Source: Luteimicrobium xylanilyticum (GTDB taxonomy: Bacteria; Actinomycetota; Actinomycetes; Actinomycetales; Cellulomonadaceae). From it: a DNA stretch of 64,000 nucleotides. Of this stretch, positions 29,428-38,368 are shown in pieces. Numbering within the stretch: position 1 is the first letter of the stretch; each line of letters opens with the position of its first letter. The DNA is taken from the NCBI RefSeq assembly GCF_009429125.1, contig NZ_CP045529.1:1736001-1800000 (forward strand). The letters run 5' to 3'. The notes below the pieces were generated by a model, which did no database searches, was not told the origin of the DNA, and saw only the letters and a program-made list of their open reading frames with translations. The translations under genes were made by a program, and so were the position numbers.

Positions 29428-31152
29428 GTGAGCGATCAGCCGGCCAGGTCGGACCGAGGCGAGGACGAGCGCCGTCGACGCGAGGGATCCGTAGAGCGTC
29501 GAGAGTCTGACGGACGAGAGCGGCGTGGTCGTGACGGGCGCGGCGCCGGGCGGCCCGACGCGGCGGGACGGCGCGACCGTTCCTCGTACGATCGCCGGGG
29601 CGGCGACGCGCGCGGACGCGGTCAAGGAGGTTCGTCGTACGCGCGTGAGGGGAACGGGCACGCGCGGACGGGCGACGGGTCCGGATCGCGGGGTGACGGC
29701 GCGCGTCGTGGCTACGGCCGGGGCGACGGCGACCAGCCGGGCCGCGGGTCGCGCTCGGCCGCTCGACCGCAGTACGGACGAGGCGACGGCGATCGTCGCC
29801 CTTCCTACGGGCGGGACGACCGTGCGGATCGGCCGGCGTGGCGGCGCGACGACGAGGGTCGCCGGCCCGACCGCGGCGCACGCTCGGGCGACGAGCGTGG
29901 AGACCGTGGTGGCGACCGTCGAGGTTCGTACGGCGACGACAGGCGGTACGGCGGAGGGAACGCAGACCGTCGCGGACCGGGTGCTACCGGCTCGAGTGCA
30001 CGTCGCGGCGAGCGCGGAGCCGGCACCGGACGCGAACGCCGCCCGTTCGACGCTGAACGAGGGCCGCGACGCGGGACCGGCGCATTCTCGTCCTCACGAG
30101 ACGACCGTGGCGCGGCCGATCGGCGGAGCGAGGGGCAACGATTCGACCGGCCGCGCCGTGAGGGTGAGCGAGGCGGGGACGATCGCCAGGCGAGAGCCGG
30201 GGCATACGAGGGGGCTCGCGGCGGGGGCAGTCGTCCGAACCGCGGCACGTCCTACCCGAGCCGTGGTGGCGCCCACGACCGTGGTGCGGCTGACCGCCGG
30301 GGTGGACCCCGTCGGGACCGCGACGACCGCTCGTCGCGCGAGTCCCGCCCGCCCCGTGCCTTCGAGGACCGGCCGCGCGGTCCCGAGCTCCCGGACGACG
30401 TGACGATCTCTCAGCTCGATCGTGACGTCCGTGGCCGCCTCCGCGGGCTCACGAAGGACAACGCGGAGACCGTCGGGCGGCACCTGGTGATGACGGGGCG
30501 ACTGCTCGACACCGACCCGGAGCTCGCCTACGAGCACGCGCAGGCTGCCGTGCGCCGGGCCGGGCGCATCGACGTCGTGCGTGAGGCTGCCGGCCTCGCC
30601 GCGTACCGTCTCGGCAACTACGCGGAGGCGCTCCGCGAGCTGCGGACCGTCCGCCGGCTCAACGGCTCGTCCGAGCACCTTCCGGTGATGGCCGATGCGG
30701 AGCGCGGGCTGGGGCGTCCCGAGCGCGCGCTCGACCTCGCACGCTCTCCCGAGGCCGAGACGCTCGACGCGTCCGGACGGACCGAGCTCGCGCTCGTCGT
30801 GGCGGGCGCCCGCCTCGACCTGGGCCAGGCGGAGGCCGCCCTCGCGGTCGTCGACTCGATCCCGGCACGCGATGTGCCGAGCGTCGAGCTGCGGCACCGG
30901 GTGGACGAGGTGCGGGCGGACGTCCTCGACGCGCTCGGGCGCACCGACGAGGCGGCGGCGCTCCGGCTCGTGCTCGGCGAGCCCGACGACGAGATCGTCG
31001 TCGTCGACCTCGAGGAGGACGATGACCAGGCCGACGCGGACGAGGAGCGTGCCAACGAGGAATTGACCGCGGACCCGGAGCCCGGTGACGCGGAGGTCGC
31101 GGTCGACAGCGGGCCTTCCGACGACGCATCCTCCGACGAGGGCGCTCGGTGA
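29428..31152 (+). CDS. TPR-like protein with long Arg/Gly/Asp-rich N-terminal tail and acidic C-tail
   Basis: 574 residues in three parts. Residues ~1-310 are low-complexity, dominated by R, G, D, S and Y with repeated RGG, DDR and SYGRDD-type units, and look disordered and nucleic-acid-binding-like. Residues ~320-520 are a folded alpha-helical TPR-like domain (AELAYEHAQAAVRRAGRID-type helices, ALRELRTVRRLNG). The last ~55 residues are very acidic (VVDLEEDDDQADADEERANE). There is no signal peptide or catalytic motif. GTG 29428 has GAGGAGC ahead of it, and its stop overlaps the HAD start. By position it corresponds to the TPR protein between tyrS and the phosphatase in mycobacteria (Rv1691, from memory). 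The RNA-binding role is inference; function is unknown. Confidence 0.8.
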   Translation: MSDQPARSDRGEDERRRREGSVERRESDGRERRGRDGRGAGRPDAAGRRDRSSYDRRGGDARGRGQGGSSYAREGNGHARTGDGSGSRGDGARRGYGRGDGDQPGRGSRSAARPQYGRGDGDRRPSYGRDDRADRPAWRRDDEGRRPDRGARSGDERGDRGGDRRGSYGDDRRYGGGNADRRGPGATGSSARRGERGAGTGRERRPFDAERGPRRGTGAFSSSRDDRGAADRRSEGQRFDRPRREGERGGDDRQARAGAYEGARGGGSRPNRGTSYPSRGGAHDRGAADRRGGPRRDRDDRSSRESRPPRAFEDRPRGPELPDDVTISQLDRDVRGRLRGLTKDNAETVGRHLVMTGRLLDTDPELAYEHAQAAVRRAGRIDVVREAAGLAAYRLGNYAEALRELRTVRRLNGSSEHLPVMADAERGLGRPERALDLARSPEAETLDASGRTELALVVAGARLDLGQAEAALAVVDSIPARDVPSVELRHRVDEVRADVLDALGRTDEAAALRLVLGEPDDEIVVVDLEEDDDQADADEERANEELTADPEPGDAEVAVDSGPSDDASSDEGAR

Positions 31153-32180
31153 GCGCCGGGCTCCGTGGCTCGGACCGGCCTCTCGTCGAGCTCCACGACA
31201 TCGCGCTCGTGGACCTGGACGGCGTCGTCTACAAGGGGCACGAACCGGTGCCGCACGCTGCGTCTAGCCTGACGCGGGCGCGAGAGGGCGGGCTCGCGCT
31301 GCAGTTCGTGACGAACAACGCCTCGCGCGAGCCGGAGACGGTCGCCGAGCAGCTGACCTCGCTCGGGATCGCGACCCGGCCCGACGAGGTGTTCACGGCC
31401 GCGCAGGCGGGTGCTGCGCTCCTCACGACGCGGCTCGCACCCGGCGCGCGCGTCCTCGTCGTCGGCGGCGCCGGCCTGCACACGGCTGTCCGGGCCGCGG
31501 GCTACGTCGTCGTCGAGTCGGCGACCGACCGGCCCGACGCCGTCATCCAGGGCTTCGCGCCGACGCTCGGTTGGGCGGATCTCGCCGAGGCCGCGTACGC
31601 GGTGGCCGGCGGGGCGTGGTTCGTGGCGACCAACCTCGACTTCTCGCTGCCCACGGACCGGGGCTACGCGCCCGGGAACGGGGCGTTGGTCGGTGCGGTG
31701 CAGGCGGCGACGGGCGTGCGGCCGGACAGCGCCGGCAAGCCCGAGCCCACGATGTACCGGCTCGCGGTCGAGCGCACGGGTGCACGGTCGCCGCTCGTCG
31801 TCGGGGACCGGCTGGACACCGATCTCGCGGGGGCGCGTGCCGCCGGGTACCCCGGCCTGCACGTGCTCACGGGTGTCAGCTCGGCGCGCGACGCGGTGCT
31901 GGCGCGCCCGGGCGAGCGCCCCGACTACCTGGGCGCGGACCTCCGCGCGCTCACCGAGGCCCATCCTTTGCCCACCCGCGCCGAGGCGTGGTGGGCGTGC
32001 CGTGGCGCCGGCGCGCGCGTCGTCGACGGCGCGCTCGAGGTCCGCGGCGACGGTGTCGACGCAGCCCGTGCCGCGTGCGCGGCCGCATGGGACGCGGTGG
32101 ACCGCGGCGAGGCCCTCGACGCCGACACGGTCCCTGCGCTGGCTGTGGGTTCCGCCCGCGAGGGGGCATCGGACGGGTAG
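31149..32180 (+). CDS. HAD-superfamily (IIA, NagD-like) phosphatase
   Basis: A 343-residue cytoplasmic phosphatase. Motif I is VDLDGVVYKG near residue 22 (nucleophile Asp and acid/base Asp), motif II is FVTNNASRE, the class IIA cap lies between, and VVGDRLDTDLAGARAAG is motif IV. The Lys of motif III is in DSAGKPEP. By family and position it matches Rv1692 of M. tuberculosis, reported as a glycerol-3-phosphate phosphatase; that substrate is inferred here. A C-terminal extension of ~80 residues (WWACRGAGARVVDGALEVRG) follows the catalytic fold. Starts with a GTGA overlap. Confidence 0.88.
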   Translation: MSAGLRGSDRPLVELHDIALVDLDGVVYKGHEPVPHAASSLTRAREGGLALQFVTNNASREPETVAEQLTSLGIATRPDEVFTAAQAGAALLTTRLAPGARVLVVGGAGLHTAVRAAGYVVVESATDRPDAVIQGFAPTLGWADLAEAAYAVAGGAWFVATNLDFSLPTDRGYAPGNGALVGAVQAATGVRPDSAGKPEPTMYRLAVERTGARSPLVVGDRLDTDLAGARAAGYPGLHVLTGVSSARDAVLARPGERPDYLGADLRALTEAHPLPTRAEAWWACRGAGARVVDGALEVRGDGVDAARAACAAAWDAVDRGEALDADTVPALAVGSAREGASDG

Positions 32181-32297
32181 CGTTGTGCCGCCGGAACCGT
32201 TGCCGTCCGCTCCCTCGGAGAGCGGACGCAGGGCGCACGGCAGCGTGACAAGGAGCAACGCCGCGGCCCGGCCGCGGCCACACCGACGGGAGAGCAG

Positions 32298-32462
32298 ATG
32301 ACCAGCGACGCCGTGTACGACGCCCCGACCGGGGACGAGACGGTCGACGGCGCCGTCGGCCGGCTGCGCGAGGTGGGCGAGCTCCCCCTGCGCGAGCAGG
32401 TCGCGGTCTTCGAGGCGGTGCACGCGGCCCTGCAGGATCGCCTGTCGGAGACCGAGGGCTGA
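32298..32462 (+). CDS. 54-residue conserved small protein between the phosphatase and tlyA
   Basis: Reads ATG 32298 to TGA 32462, preceded by GGGAGAGCAG. The product is acidic; after a ~20-residue tail it has an amphipathic helical part with ELPLREQVAVFEAVHAALQD. Codon usage is that of a real gene (third positions strongly G/C), it fits exactly between its neighbours, and the tlyA start follows in three bases. A small protein of similar size sits at this spot in mycobacteria (Rv1693, from memory). Function unknown; no metal-binding or membrane motif. Confidence 0.75.
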   Translation: MTSDAVYDAPTGDETVDGAVGRLREVGELPLREQVAVFEAVHAALQDRLSETEG

Positions 32463-32465
32463 CAC

Positions 32466-33401
32466 GTGGCGGCAAGGCTCGACGCCGAGCTGGTCCGCCG
32501 CGGGCTGGCGCGGTCACGGCGTGAGGCCGCGGCGTTGGTGGCTGCGGGACGGGTGCGCGTCGGCGGTGCGACCGTGACGCGTCCTGCGGCGCGCGCGGAC
32601 GGCGACCTCGAGGTCGACCGGCCCGCGGGAGACGCCGGTTGGGCCTCGCGCGCCGCGCACAAGCTCGAGGGTGCCCTCGCCGCGCTCGACGCGGCGGGGA
32701 TCGAGGTGCCGGTAGCCGACGCCGCCTGCCTCGACCTCGGCGCCTCGACCGGTGGCTTCACCGACGTGCTGCTGCGCCGCGGGGCGCGCCGTGTCGTGGC
32801 CGTGGACGTCGGGCACGACCAGCTCGTCGACCGGCTGCGGACGGACGACCGCGTCGACGTGCGCGAGGGCGTGAACGCTCGCGACCTCGAGAAGGCGGAC
32901 CTGGGCGAGCCCCCTGCCGTCGTCGTGGGTGACCTGTCGTTCATCTCGCTCGGGCACGTGCTGCCCGCCGTGGGGCGGGTGGCCGCAGCCGACGGCTCTG
33001 CGCTGCTCCTGGTCAAGCCGCAGTTCGAGGTCGGGCGCGACCGGCTCGGTGCGGGCGGCGTGGTGCGTAGCCCTGCGCTGCGCGAGGACGCGGTGCTGGG
33101 CGTCGCCGAGGCGGCGGCGCGGTCCGGGTGGACCGTGCGCGCCGTCGTGCCGAGCGCACTGCCGGGCCCGCACGGCAACCGCGAGTTCTTCCTCCTGCTG
33201 GTGCGTCCGGCATCGGTCCTGGGCCGGGCGCCTGGAGGCCCGGACGAACCCTCGCCTGGGTTGCGTGATGCCGTCCGCGCTGCGGTCGCGGCGCGCGTGG
33301 AGCCGGCGACCGACGACTGGAGCGCACCGCCGACGCCGACGGCCTACGCCGTCGGCACCGAGCTCGACCACGACGACAACGACGAGGGGGTGGGCGCGTG
33401 A
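32466..33401 (+). CDS. tlyA: rRNA 2'-O-methyltransferase TlyA
   Basis: 311 residues. An N-terminal S4 RNA-binding domain (RLDAELVRRGLARSRREAAA through WASRAAHKLEGAL) joins an FtsJ/RrmJ-type SAM methyltransferase fold. The SAM site is CLDLGASTGGFTDVLLRRGA, then VVAVDVGHDQL, VVVGDLSFISL and LLLVKPQFEVG. In mycobacteria TlyA methylates 16S C1409 and 23S C1920 and so sets sensitivity to capreomycin and viomycin; that is family knowledge. GTG 32466 is three bases after the small gene and the stop overlaps nadK. Confidence 0.94.
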   Translation: MAARLDAELVRRGLARSRREAAALVAAGRVRVGGATVTRPAARADGDLEVDRPAGDAGWASRAAHKLEGALAALDAAGIEVPVADAACLDLGASTGGFTDVLLRRGARRVVAVDVGHDQLVDRLRTDDRVDVREGVNARDLEKADLGEPPAVVVGDLSFISLGHVLPAVGRVAAADGSALLLVKPQFEVGRDRLGAGGVVRSPALREDAVLGVAEAAARSGWTVRAVVPSALPGPHGNREFFLLLVRPASVLGRAPGGPDEPSPGLRDAVRAAVAARVEPATDDWSAPPTPTAYAVGTELDHDDNDEGVGA

Positions 33402-34333
33402 GCGCACGCAAGGTGGTCATCGTGGCGCACGGCGGGCGGCCGGAGGCGCTCGCGGCCCTCACCGAGACGATCCGTGAGCTGCAGGCGGCGGGCTTCGAGG
33501 CGGTCCTGCACGACGACGACCTCGCCGAGGCGTTCGGGGACCCCGTCGACGTGGTGCGCTCGCGCGAGGGCGTGGGCGACGCCGAGCTGGTCCTCGTCCT
33601 GGGAGGCGACGGGACGATCCTGCGTGCGGCTGAGCTCACGCACGGCACGGGCGTGCCGCTGCTCGGGGTGAACCTGGGACACGTCGGTTTCCTCGCCGAG
33701 TTCGACCGGGAGGATCTGCGTCTGGCGGTACAGCGGCTCGCCGCAGGGGAGTACACGGTCGAGGAGCGCGGTGTCCTCGAGGTGACCGTGACACGTCCGG
33801 GGGAGGACGAGCCGCTGCGCGGCTGGGCGCTCAACGAGGCGACCCTCGAGAAGGCCGACCGGTCGCGCATGATCGAGGTGGCGATCGCCGTCGACGGGCG
33901 ACCGTTGTCGTCGTTCGGGTGCGACGGTGTCGTGCTGTCCACGGCGACCGGTTCGACGGCGCACGCGTTCTCCGCGGGGGGACCGGTCGTCTGGCCCGAC
34001 GTCGACGCGATGCTGCTCGTGCCGATCGCCGCGCACGCGCTGTTCGCCCGCCCGCTCGTCGTGGGGCCGTCGTCGTCGCTCGGGCTCGAGATCCTCACGA
34101 CGTCGGTGTCGCCTGGCATGCTCACCTGCGACGGGCGGCGACGGGTCGACATGCCCGTCGGGTCGCGGGTCGAGGTGCGTCGCGGCCCGCAGCCGATCCG
34201 GCTCGCGCGCCTGAACCGGGCGCCCTTCACGGACCGGCTCGTCGACAAGTTCGCGCTGCCCGTCGTGGGCTGGCGCCAGCTCGCGGCGTCGCGCGCGGCG
34301 CACGAGAGCCCGACGGCAGGGAAGGAGGACTGA
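33398..34333 (+). CDS. nadK: NAD kinase
   Basis: Makes NADP from NAD; 311 residues. LVLVLGGDGTILRAAEL carries the GGDGT signature (about residues 67-71), GVNLGHVGFLAEFD and the NE-type substrate motif (LNEATLEK) follow, and STATGSTAHAFSAGGPVVWPD closes the active site. In actinobacteria the phosphate donor may be ATP or polyphosphate (Ppnk-type); sequence alone does not decide this. Overlaps tlyA by GTGA and is followed directly by recN. Confidence 0.95.
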   Translation: MSARKVVIVAHGGRPEALAALTETIRELQAAGFEAVLHDDDLAEAFGDPVDVVRSREGVGDAELVLVLGGDGTILRAAELTHGTGVPLLGVNLGHVGFLAEFDREDLRLAVQRLAAGEYTVEERGVLEVTVTRPGEDEPLRGWALNEATLEKADRSRMIEVAIAVDGRPLSSFGCDGVVLSTATGSTAHAFSAGGPVVWPDVDAMLLVPIAAHALFARPLVVGPSSSLGLEILTTSVSPGMLTCDGRRRVDMPVGSRVEVRRGPQPIRLARLNRAPFTDRLVDKFALPVVGWRQLAASRAAHESPTAGKED

Positions 34334-36091
34334 GTGCTCGAGGAGATCTCGATCGAGAACCTCGGCGTCATCGACTCCGCCCGGATCGGGCTCGGCGCCG
34401 GCCTCACCGTCATCACGGGGGAGACCGGGGCAGGGAAGACGATGCTGCTCACCGGCCTGTCGCTGCTCATGGGTGGGCGTGCGGACCCGGCGACGGTGCG
34501 TCCCGGCGCCGAGAAGGCCGTCGCGGAAGGGCGGCTGCGCGTCCCGGAGGGCTCGCCCGCGGCCGCCGTCGTCGACGAGGCGGGCGGGACGCTCGACGAC
34601 GACGGCACGGTCGTCGTCGTGCGCACGGTCGCCGCGGAGGGGCGGTCACGCGCGCACGTGGGCGGTCGCGGGGTGCCGCAGGCCGTCCTGGCGGACCTGG
34701 CCGCGGAGCTCGTGACCGTGCACGGCCAGGCCGACCAGCTGCGCCTGCGGGCACCCGCCCAGCAGCGCGGGGCCCTCGACGCGTTCGCCGGCGCAGCGCA
34801 CGCGGCGACGCTCGGGCGGTACCGCACCGCCTGGACCGAGCGTGCCGCGGTCGCGGCCCGGCTCGAGGAGCTCACGGGCGCGGCGCAGGACCGCGCACGC
34901 GAGGCCGAGCTGCTGCGGCTCGGGCTCGCCGAGGTCGAGCGGGTCGACCCGCAGCCCGGCGAGGACGGGGCGCTCGACGCCCAGGTCGCGCGCCTCACGA
35001 ACGTCGAGGACCTGCGCACGGCCGCCCAGCTCGCGCACGACGCGCTCACCGGGCTCGAGGAGGCGGACGCCCAGGCGGGCGCCGTCGTGCTGCTCGACCA
35101 GGCATGGCGCGCCCTCGACGGAGCCGCCGGCCAGGACCCGGCGCTCGCAGGGCTCGCGGCGCGCGTCCACGAGGCGGCGTACGCGCTGCAGGATGCCGCG
35201 ACCGAGCTGGCCTCGTACGTCTCGGACCTCCAGGCCGACCCGGCGGCGCTCGAGAGCGCGCACGAGCGTCGCGCGGCTCTGACGGCGCTCACGAGGTCCT
35301 ACGGCACGACGATCGACGAGGTCCTGGCCTGGGCACGTGACGCCGGCCTGCGCCTGCTGGACCTCGAGGACGACGGGAGCCGCGTCGAGGAGGCCAGGGA
35401 GCGCCTCGGCGCGCTGGACGACGAGCTGCAGCGCCTCGCCGCGGAGCTCACGGCCGGACGGCGCCGAGCCGCGGACGAGCTCGCCGAGGCGGTGACCACG
35501 GAGCTCGCGGGCCTCGCCATGGCGGGCGCGCGACTCGAGGTGCGGGTCGCCGAGGCGGACGAGCTGGGGGCGTGGGGCGCCGACGTCGTGACGCTCGAGC
35601 TCGTGCCGCACGCCGGCGCGCCCGCGCGGCCGCTGGGCAAGGGCGCGTCGGGGGGCGAGCTGTCGCGCGTCATGCTGGCCATCGAGGTCGCGCTCGCCGA
35701 GCGGCACGGGGACGGCACGGACGCGCCTCTGCCGGCCTTCGTGTTCGACGAGGTCGACGCCGGCGTCGGCGGTCGGGCGGCGGTCGAGGTGGGCCGCAGG
35801 CTCGCCGAGCTGGCACGCCGGGCGCAGGTGATCGTCGTCACGCACCTCGCCCAGGTGGCGGCCTTCGCGGACACCCACGTCGTCGTCGCCAAGTCGACGA
35901 GCGACGACCCGTCCGCGGGCGAGTCGCTGCCGGTCACCGCCTCGGACGTGCGCGCCGTCGTCGGAGATGAGCGGGTCCGTGAGCTCGCGCGCATGCTCTC
36001 GGGCCAGGAGGACTCGGACGCCGCACTGCGGCACGCCGCCGAGCTGCTGGAGGCCGGGCGGCCGGCCGCCGCGCCGGACGTGGGACGATAG
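34334..36091 (+). CDS. recN: DNA repair protein RecN
   Basis: SMC-like ATPase of 585 residues that acts at double-strand breaks. The head starts with IENLGVIDSARIGLGAGL and Walker A GETGAGKTMLLTGL (about residues 30-43). A coiled-coil arm spans ~150-390 with many Ala/Glu/Leu heptads, and the second head half has GKGASGGELSRVMLAIE (signature), FVFDEVDAGVGGRAA (Walker B) and VTHLAQVAAFAD. The GTG start is immediately after the nadK stop, with AAGGAGGAC as ribosome-binding site. I see no LexA-type box ahead of it; it is inside an operon. Confidence 0.95.
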   Translation: MLEEISIENLGVIDSARIGLGAGLTVITGETGAGKTMLLTGLSLLMGGRADPATVRPGAEKAVAEGRLRVPEGSPAAAVVDEAGGTLDDDGTVVVVRTVAAEGRSRAHVGGRGVPQAVLADLAAELVTVHGQADQLRLRAPAQQRGALDAFAGAAHAATLGRYRTAWTERAAVAARLEELTGAAQDRAREAELLRLGLAEVERVDPQPGEDGALDAQVARLTNVEDLRTAAQLAHDALTGLEEADAQAGAVVLLDQAWRALDGAAGQDPALAGLAARVHEAAYALQDAATELASYVSDLQADPAALESAHERRAALTALTRSYGTTIDEVLAWARDAGLRLLDLEDDGSRVEEARERLGALDDELQRLAAELTAGRRRAADELAEAVTTELAGLAMAGARLEVRVAEADELGAWGADVVTLELVPHAGAPARPLGKGASGGELSRVMLAIEVALAERHGDGTDAPLPAFVFDEVDAGVGGRAAVEVGRRLAELARRAQVIVVTHLAQVAAFADTHVVVAKSTSDDPSAGESLPVTASDVRAVVGDERVRELARMLSGQEDSDAALRHAAELLEAGRPAAAPDVGR

Positions 36092-36096
36092 CCCCG

Positions 36097-37278
36097 ATGA
36101 GACTCACGCTGCGCAGGCCGCCGTCCGACCAGGACGCGAGCGACGTCCAGGGCCCCGCGAGGATCGACCGGCGCACCAAGGCGCTGACGAAGCGGCTCGC
36201 ACCGGGGGACGTCGCGGTCATCGACCACGAGGACATCGACCGCGTCGCGGCCGACGCCCTCGTGTCGGCGCGCCCGGCCGCCGTCCTCAACGCCGCGCGT
36301 TCCATCTCGGGCCGGTACCCGAACCTCGGTCCGCAGGTGCTCGTCGAGGCGGGCATCCCGCTCGTCGACGACCTGGGTCCCGCGATCATGGCGCTGCGCG
36401 AGGGCACCCGGGTGCGCGTCGACGGGGACGACGTGTACGCGGGCGGCGAGCTCGTCGCGTCCGGGAAGGGTCAGGACGTCTCGAGCGTGCTCGAGGCGAT
36501 GGACGCCGCGCGCGAGGGGTTGTCCGCCGAGCTCGAGGCTTTCGCGGCCAACACCATGGAGTACCTGATCCGTGAGAAGGACCTCCTGCTCGACGGCGTC
36601 GGCGTGCCCGAGATCAGCACGCCGATCGACGGTCGGCACGTCCTCATCGTCGTGCGGGGCTACCACTACCGCGAGGACCTGCAGATCCTGCGCCCGTACA
36701 TCACCGACTACCGCCCGGTGCTGGTCGGGGTGGACGGCGGGGCCGACGCGATCCTCGACGAGGGGTTCAAGCCCGACCTCATCGTCGGGGACATGGACTC
36801 CGTCTCCGACCGCGCGCTCGCGTGCGGCGCGGAGATCGTCGTGCACGCCTACCGTGACGGCCGCGCACCCGGCCTCGAGCGCGTCCAGGAGCTCGGCGTC
36901 GACCCCGTCGTCTTCCCGGCGACGGGCACGAGCGAGGACATCGCGATGCTCATCGCCGACGACAAGGGCGCCGAGGTGATCGTGGCGGTCGGCACCCACG
37001 CGACGCTCGTCGAGTTCCTCGACAAGGGCCGCGCCGGCATGGCCAGCACGTTCCTCACGCGCCTGCGTGTCGGCAGCAAGCTCGTCGACGCCAAGGGCGT
37101 GTCCCGGCTGTACCGCTCGACGATCTCGAACGTCCAGCTCGTCCTGCTCTCGCTCGCGGGCCTCCTCGCCGTCGTGGCGGCGCTCGCCGCGACCGCCGCG
37201 GGGCAGACCCTGCTCGGCCTCCTCGGGGCGCGGTTCGACGACGTCTGGTCGTGGGTCCGCTCGCTCTTCGGCGGCTGA
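36097..37278 (+). CDS. steA: cytokinetic-ring protein SteA (thiamin-pyrophosphokinase-like fold)
   Basis: 393 residues. The N-terminal part has IDHEDIDRVAADALV and VLNAARSISGRYPNLGP; the middle has VGVDGGADAILDEGFKPDLIVGDMDSVSD, the motif of the thiamin-pyrophosphokinase-like domain, with TGTSEDIAMLIA after it. A single transmembrane helix near residues 345-370 (LVLLSLAGLLAVVAALAATA) is followed by a short tail. In Corynebacterium glutamicum SteA works with SteB at the division septum and loss sensitises cells to cell-wall drugs. Six bases after recN; steB-like gene follows. Confidence 0.88.
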   Translation: MRLTLRRPPSDQDASDVQGPARIDRRTKALTKRLAPGDVAVIDHEDIDRVAADALVSARPAAVLNAARSISGRYPNLGPQVLVEAGIPLVDDLGPAIMALREGTRVRVDGDDVYAGGELVASGKGQDVSSVLEAMDAAREGLSAELEAFAANTMEYLIREKDLLLDGVGVPEISTPIDGRHVLIVVRGYHYREDLQILRPYITDYRPVLVGVDGGADAILDEGFKPDLIVGDMDSVSDRALACGAEIVVHAYRDGRAPGLERVQELGVDPVVFPATGTSEDIAMLIADDKGAEVIVAVGTHATLVEFLDKGRAGMASTFLTRLRVGSKLVDAKGVSRLYRSTISNVQLVLLSLAGLLAVVAALAATAAGQTLLGLLGARFDDVWSWVRSLFGG

Positions 37279-37373
37279 GCCCCCCTGGGACGGCAGGTCG
37301 AGCGAGCCTGCCGCCCCTGCCCCGGACCCGAACCCTCGTCGGCGCCGCCCGACCGTGACCCAGAAAGCGCTCC

Positions 37374-38366
37374 GTGATCAACTTCCGGTACCACGTCGTC
37401 TCCCTGATCTCCGTGTTCCTCGCGCTCGCGGTGGGGATCATCCTCGGCGCCGGCCCGCTCAAGGAGTCCATCGGCAACCAGCTCAGTGGGCAGGTGTCGT
37501 CGCTGCGCGCCGAGAAGGAGCAGCTCCGCACGGACCTCGACGACGCGCGGACCTCCGCGGACCGCGGCACGACAGCCATCGGAGCGCTCGCGCCGACGGT
37601 CCTCGACGGGGTGCTCGCCGACGACCAGGTCACGGTCGTGGAGGTCAGTCCGGACCTCGACGACGAGTTCAAGGCCGTCTCCACCCAGCTCAAGGCCTCG
37701 GGTGCCGACGTGCGCGGCCGGATCCGGCTCGAGTCCGCGTGGCTCAGCGAGTCCGGCGCCGACGCGCGCAAGCAGGGCGTCGAAGCCGCGCTCGCGGCGG
37801 GCCTGCCGCTCGACACGACGGCGTCCGAGGAGCAGCAGCTCGCCCAGGCGCTCGCACTGTCGTTGACGATGTCGACGAGCGCGACGGACCACCAGCTCGC
37901 GGCGGCGGCACGGACGACGCTCAAGGCGCTCGCCGACGCGAAGCTCGTGACGGTCGAGCGGACGCCGACCGTCGCCTCGACCGCGCTGCTCGTGCTCGCG
38001 GGATCGGCCGACTCCCAGCCCGACACGGACGGCACGACCGCGCCGACGGACGCGAAGAGCCTGGCGTTTGCGCAGGCACGCGAGGAGGAGGTGGTCGTGG
38101 CGCTGCACACGAGCGTCCCCGGCACGATCGTCGCCGGGCCCGCGGGCGAGTCGGACAGCCTGGTCGCCGCGGTCCGTCACGACGGCGACCTCCAGGTCCT
38201 GGTGAGCACCGTCAGCGGCGTCGCGACCCTCATCGGTCAGGTCAGCGTGCCGCTCGCGCTCGCCGACCAGGCGCAGGGCACCGTCGGTCACTACGGCTTC
38301 GACGACGGCGCCACACAGGCCCTGCCTCCGCGCCCCGCCGCCACGACCGACTCGAAGAAGGGCTGA
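37374..38366 (+). CDS. SteB / MctB-like membrane-anchored coiled-coil protein
   Basis: 330 residues. It opens with MINFRYHVVSLISVFLALAVGIILGAG (written here in two parts: MINFRYHVVSLISVFL, then ALAVGIILGAG), the hallmark of the MctB family: a short cytosolic tip and one transmembrane helix. A coiled coil follows (SLRAEKEQLRTDLDDAR), then an extracytoplasmic domain. The family is called a copper transporter in M. tuberculosis (MctB, Rv1698), while in corynebacteria the homologue SteB is a division partner of SteA. Adjacency to steA favours the second view. No obvious Cys/Met metal site is seen. The family name and role are therefore uncertain. Confidence 0.8.
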   Translation: MINFRYHVVSLISVFLALAVGIILGAGPLKESIGNQLSGQVSSLRAEKEQLRTDLDDARTSADRGTTAIGALAPTVLDGVLADDQVTVVEVSPDLDDEFKAVSTQLKASGADVRGRIRLESAWLSESGADARKQGVEAALAAGLPLDTTASEEQQLAQALALSLTMSTSATDHQLAAAARTTLKALADAKLVTVERTPTVASTALLVLAGSADSQPDTDGTTAPTDAKSLAFAQAREEEVVVALHTSVPGTIVAGPAGESDSLVAAVRHDGDLQVLVSTVSGVATLIGQVSVPLALADQAQGTVGHYGFDDGATQALPPRPAATTDSKKG

Positions 38367-38368
38367 CG

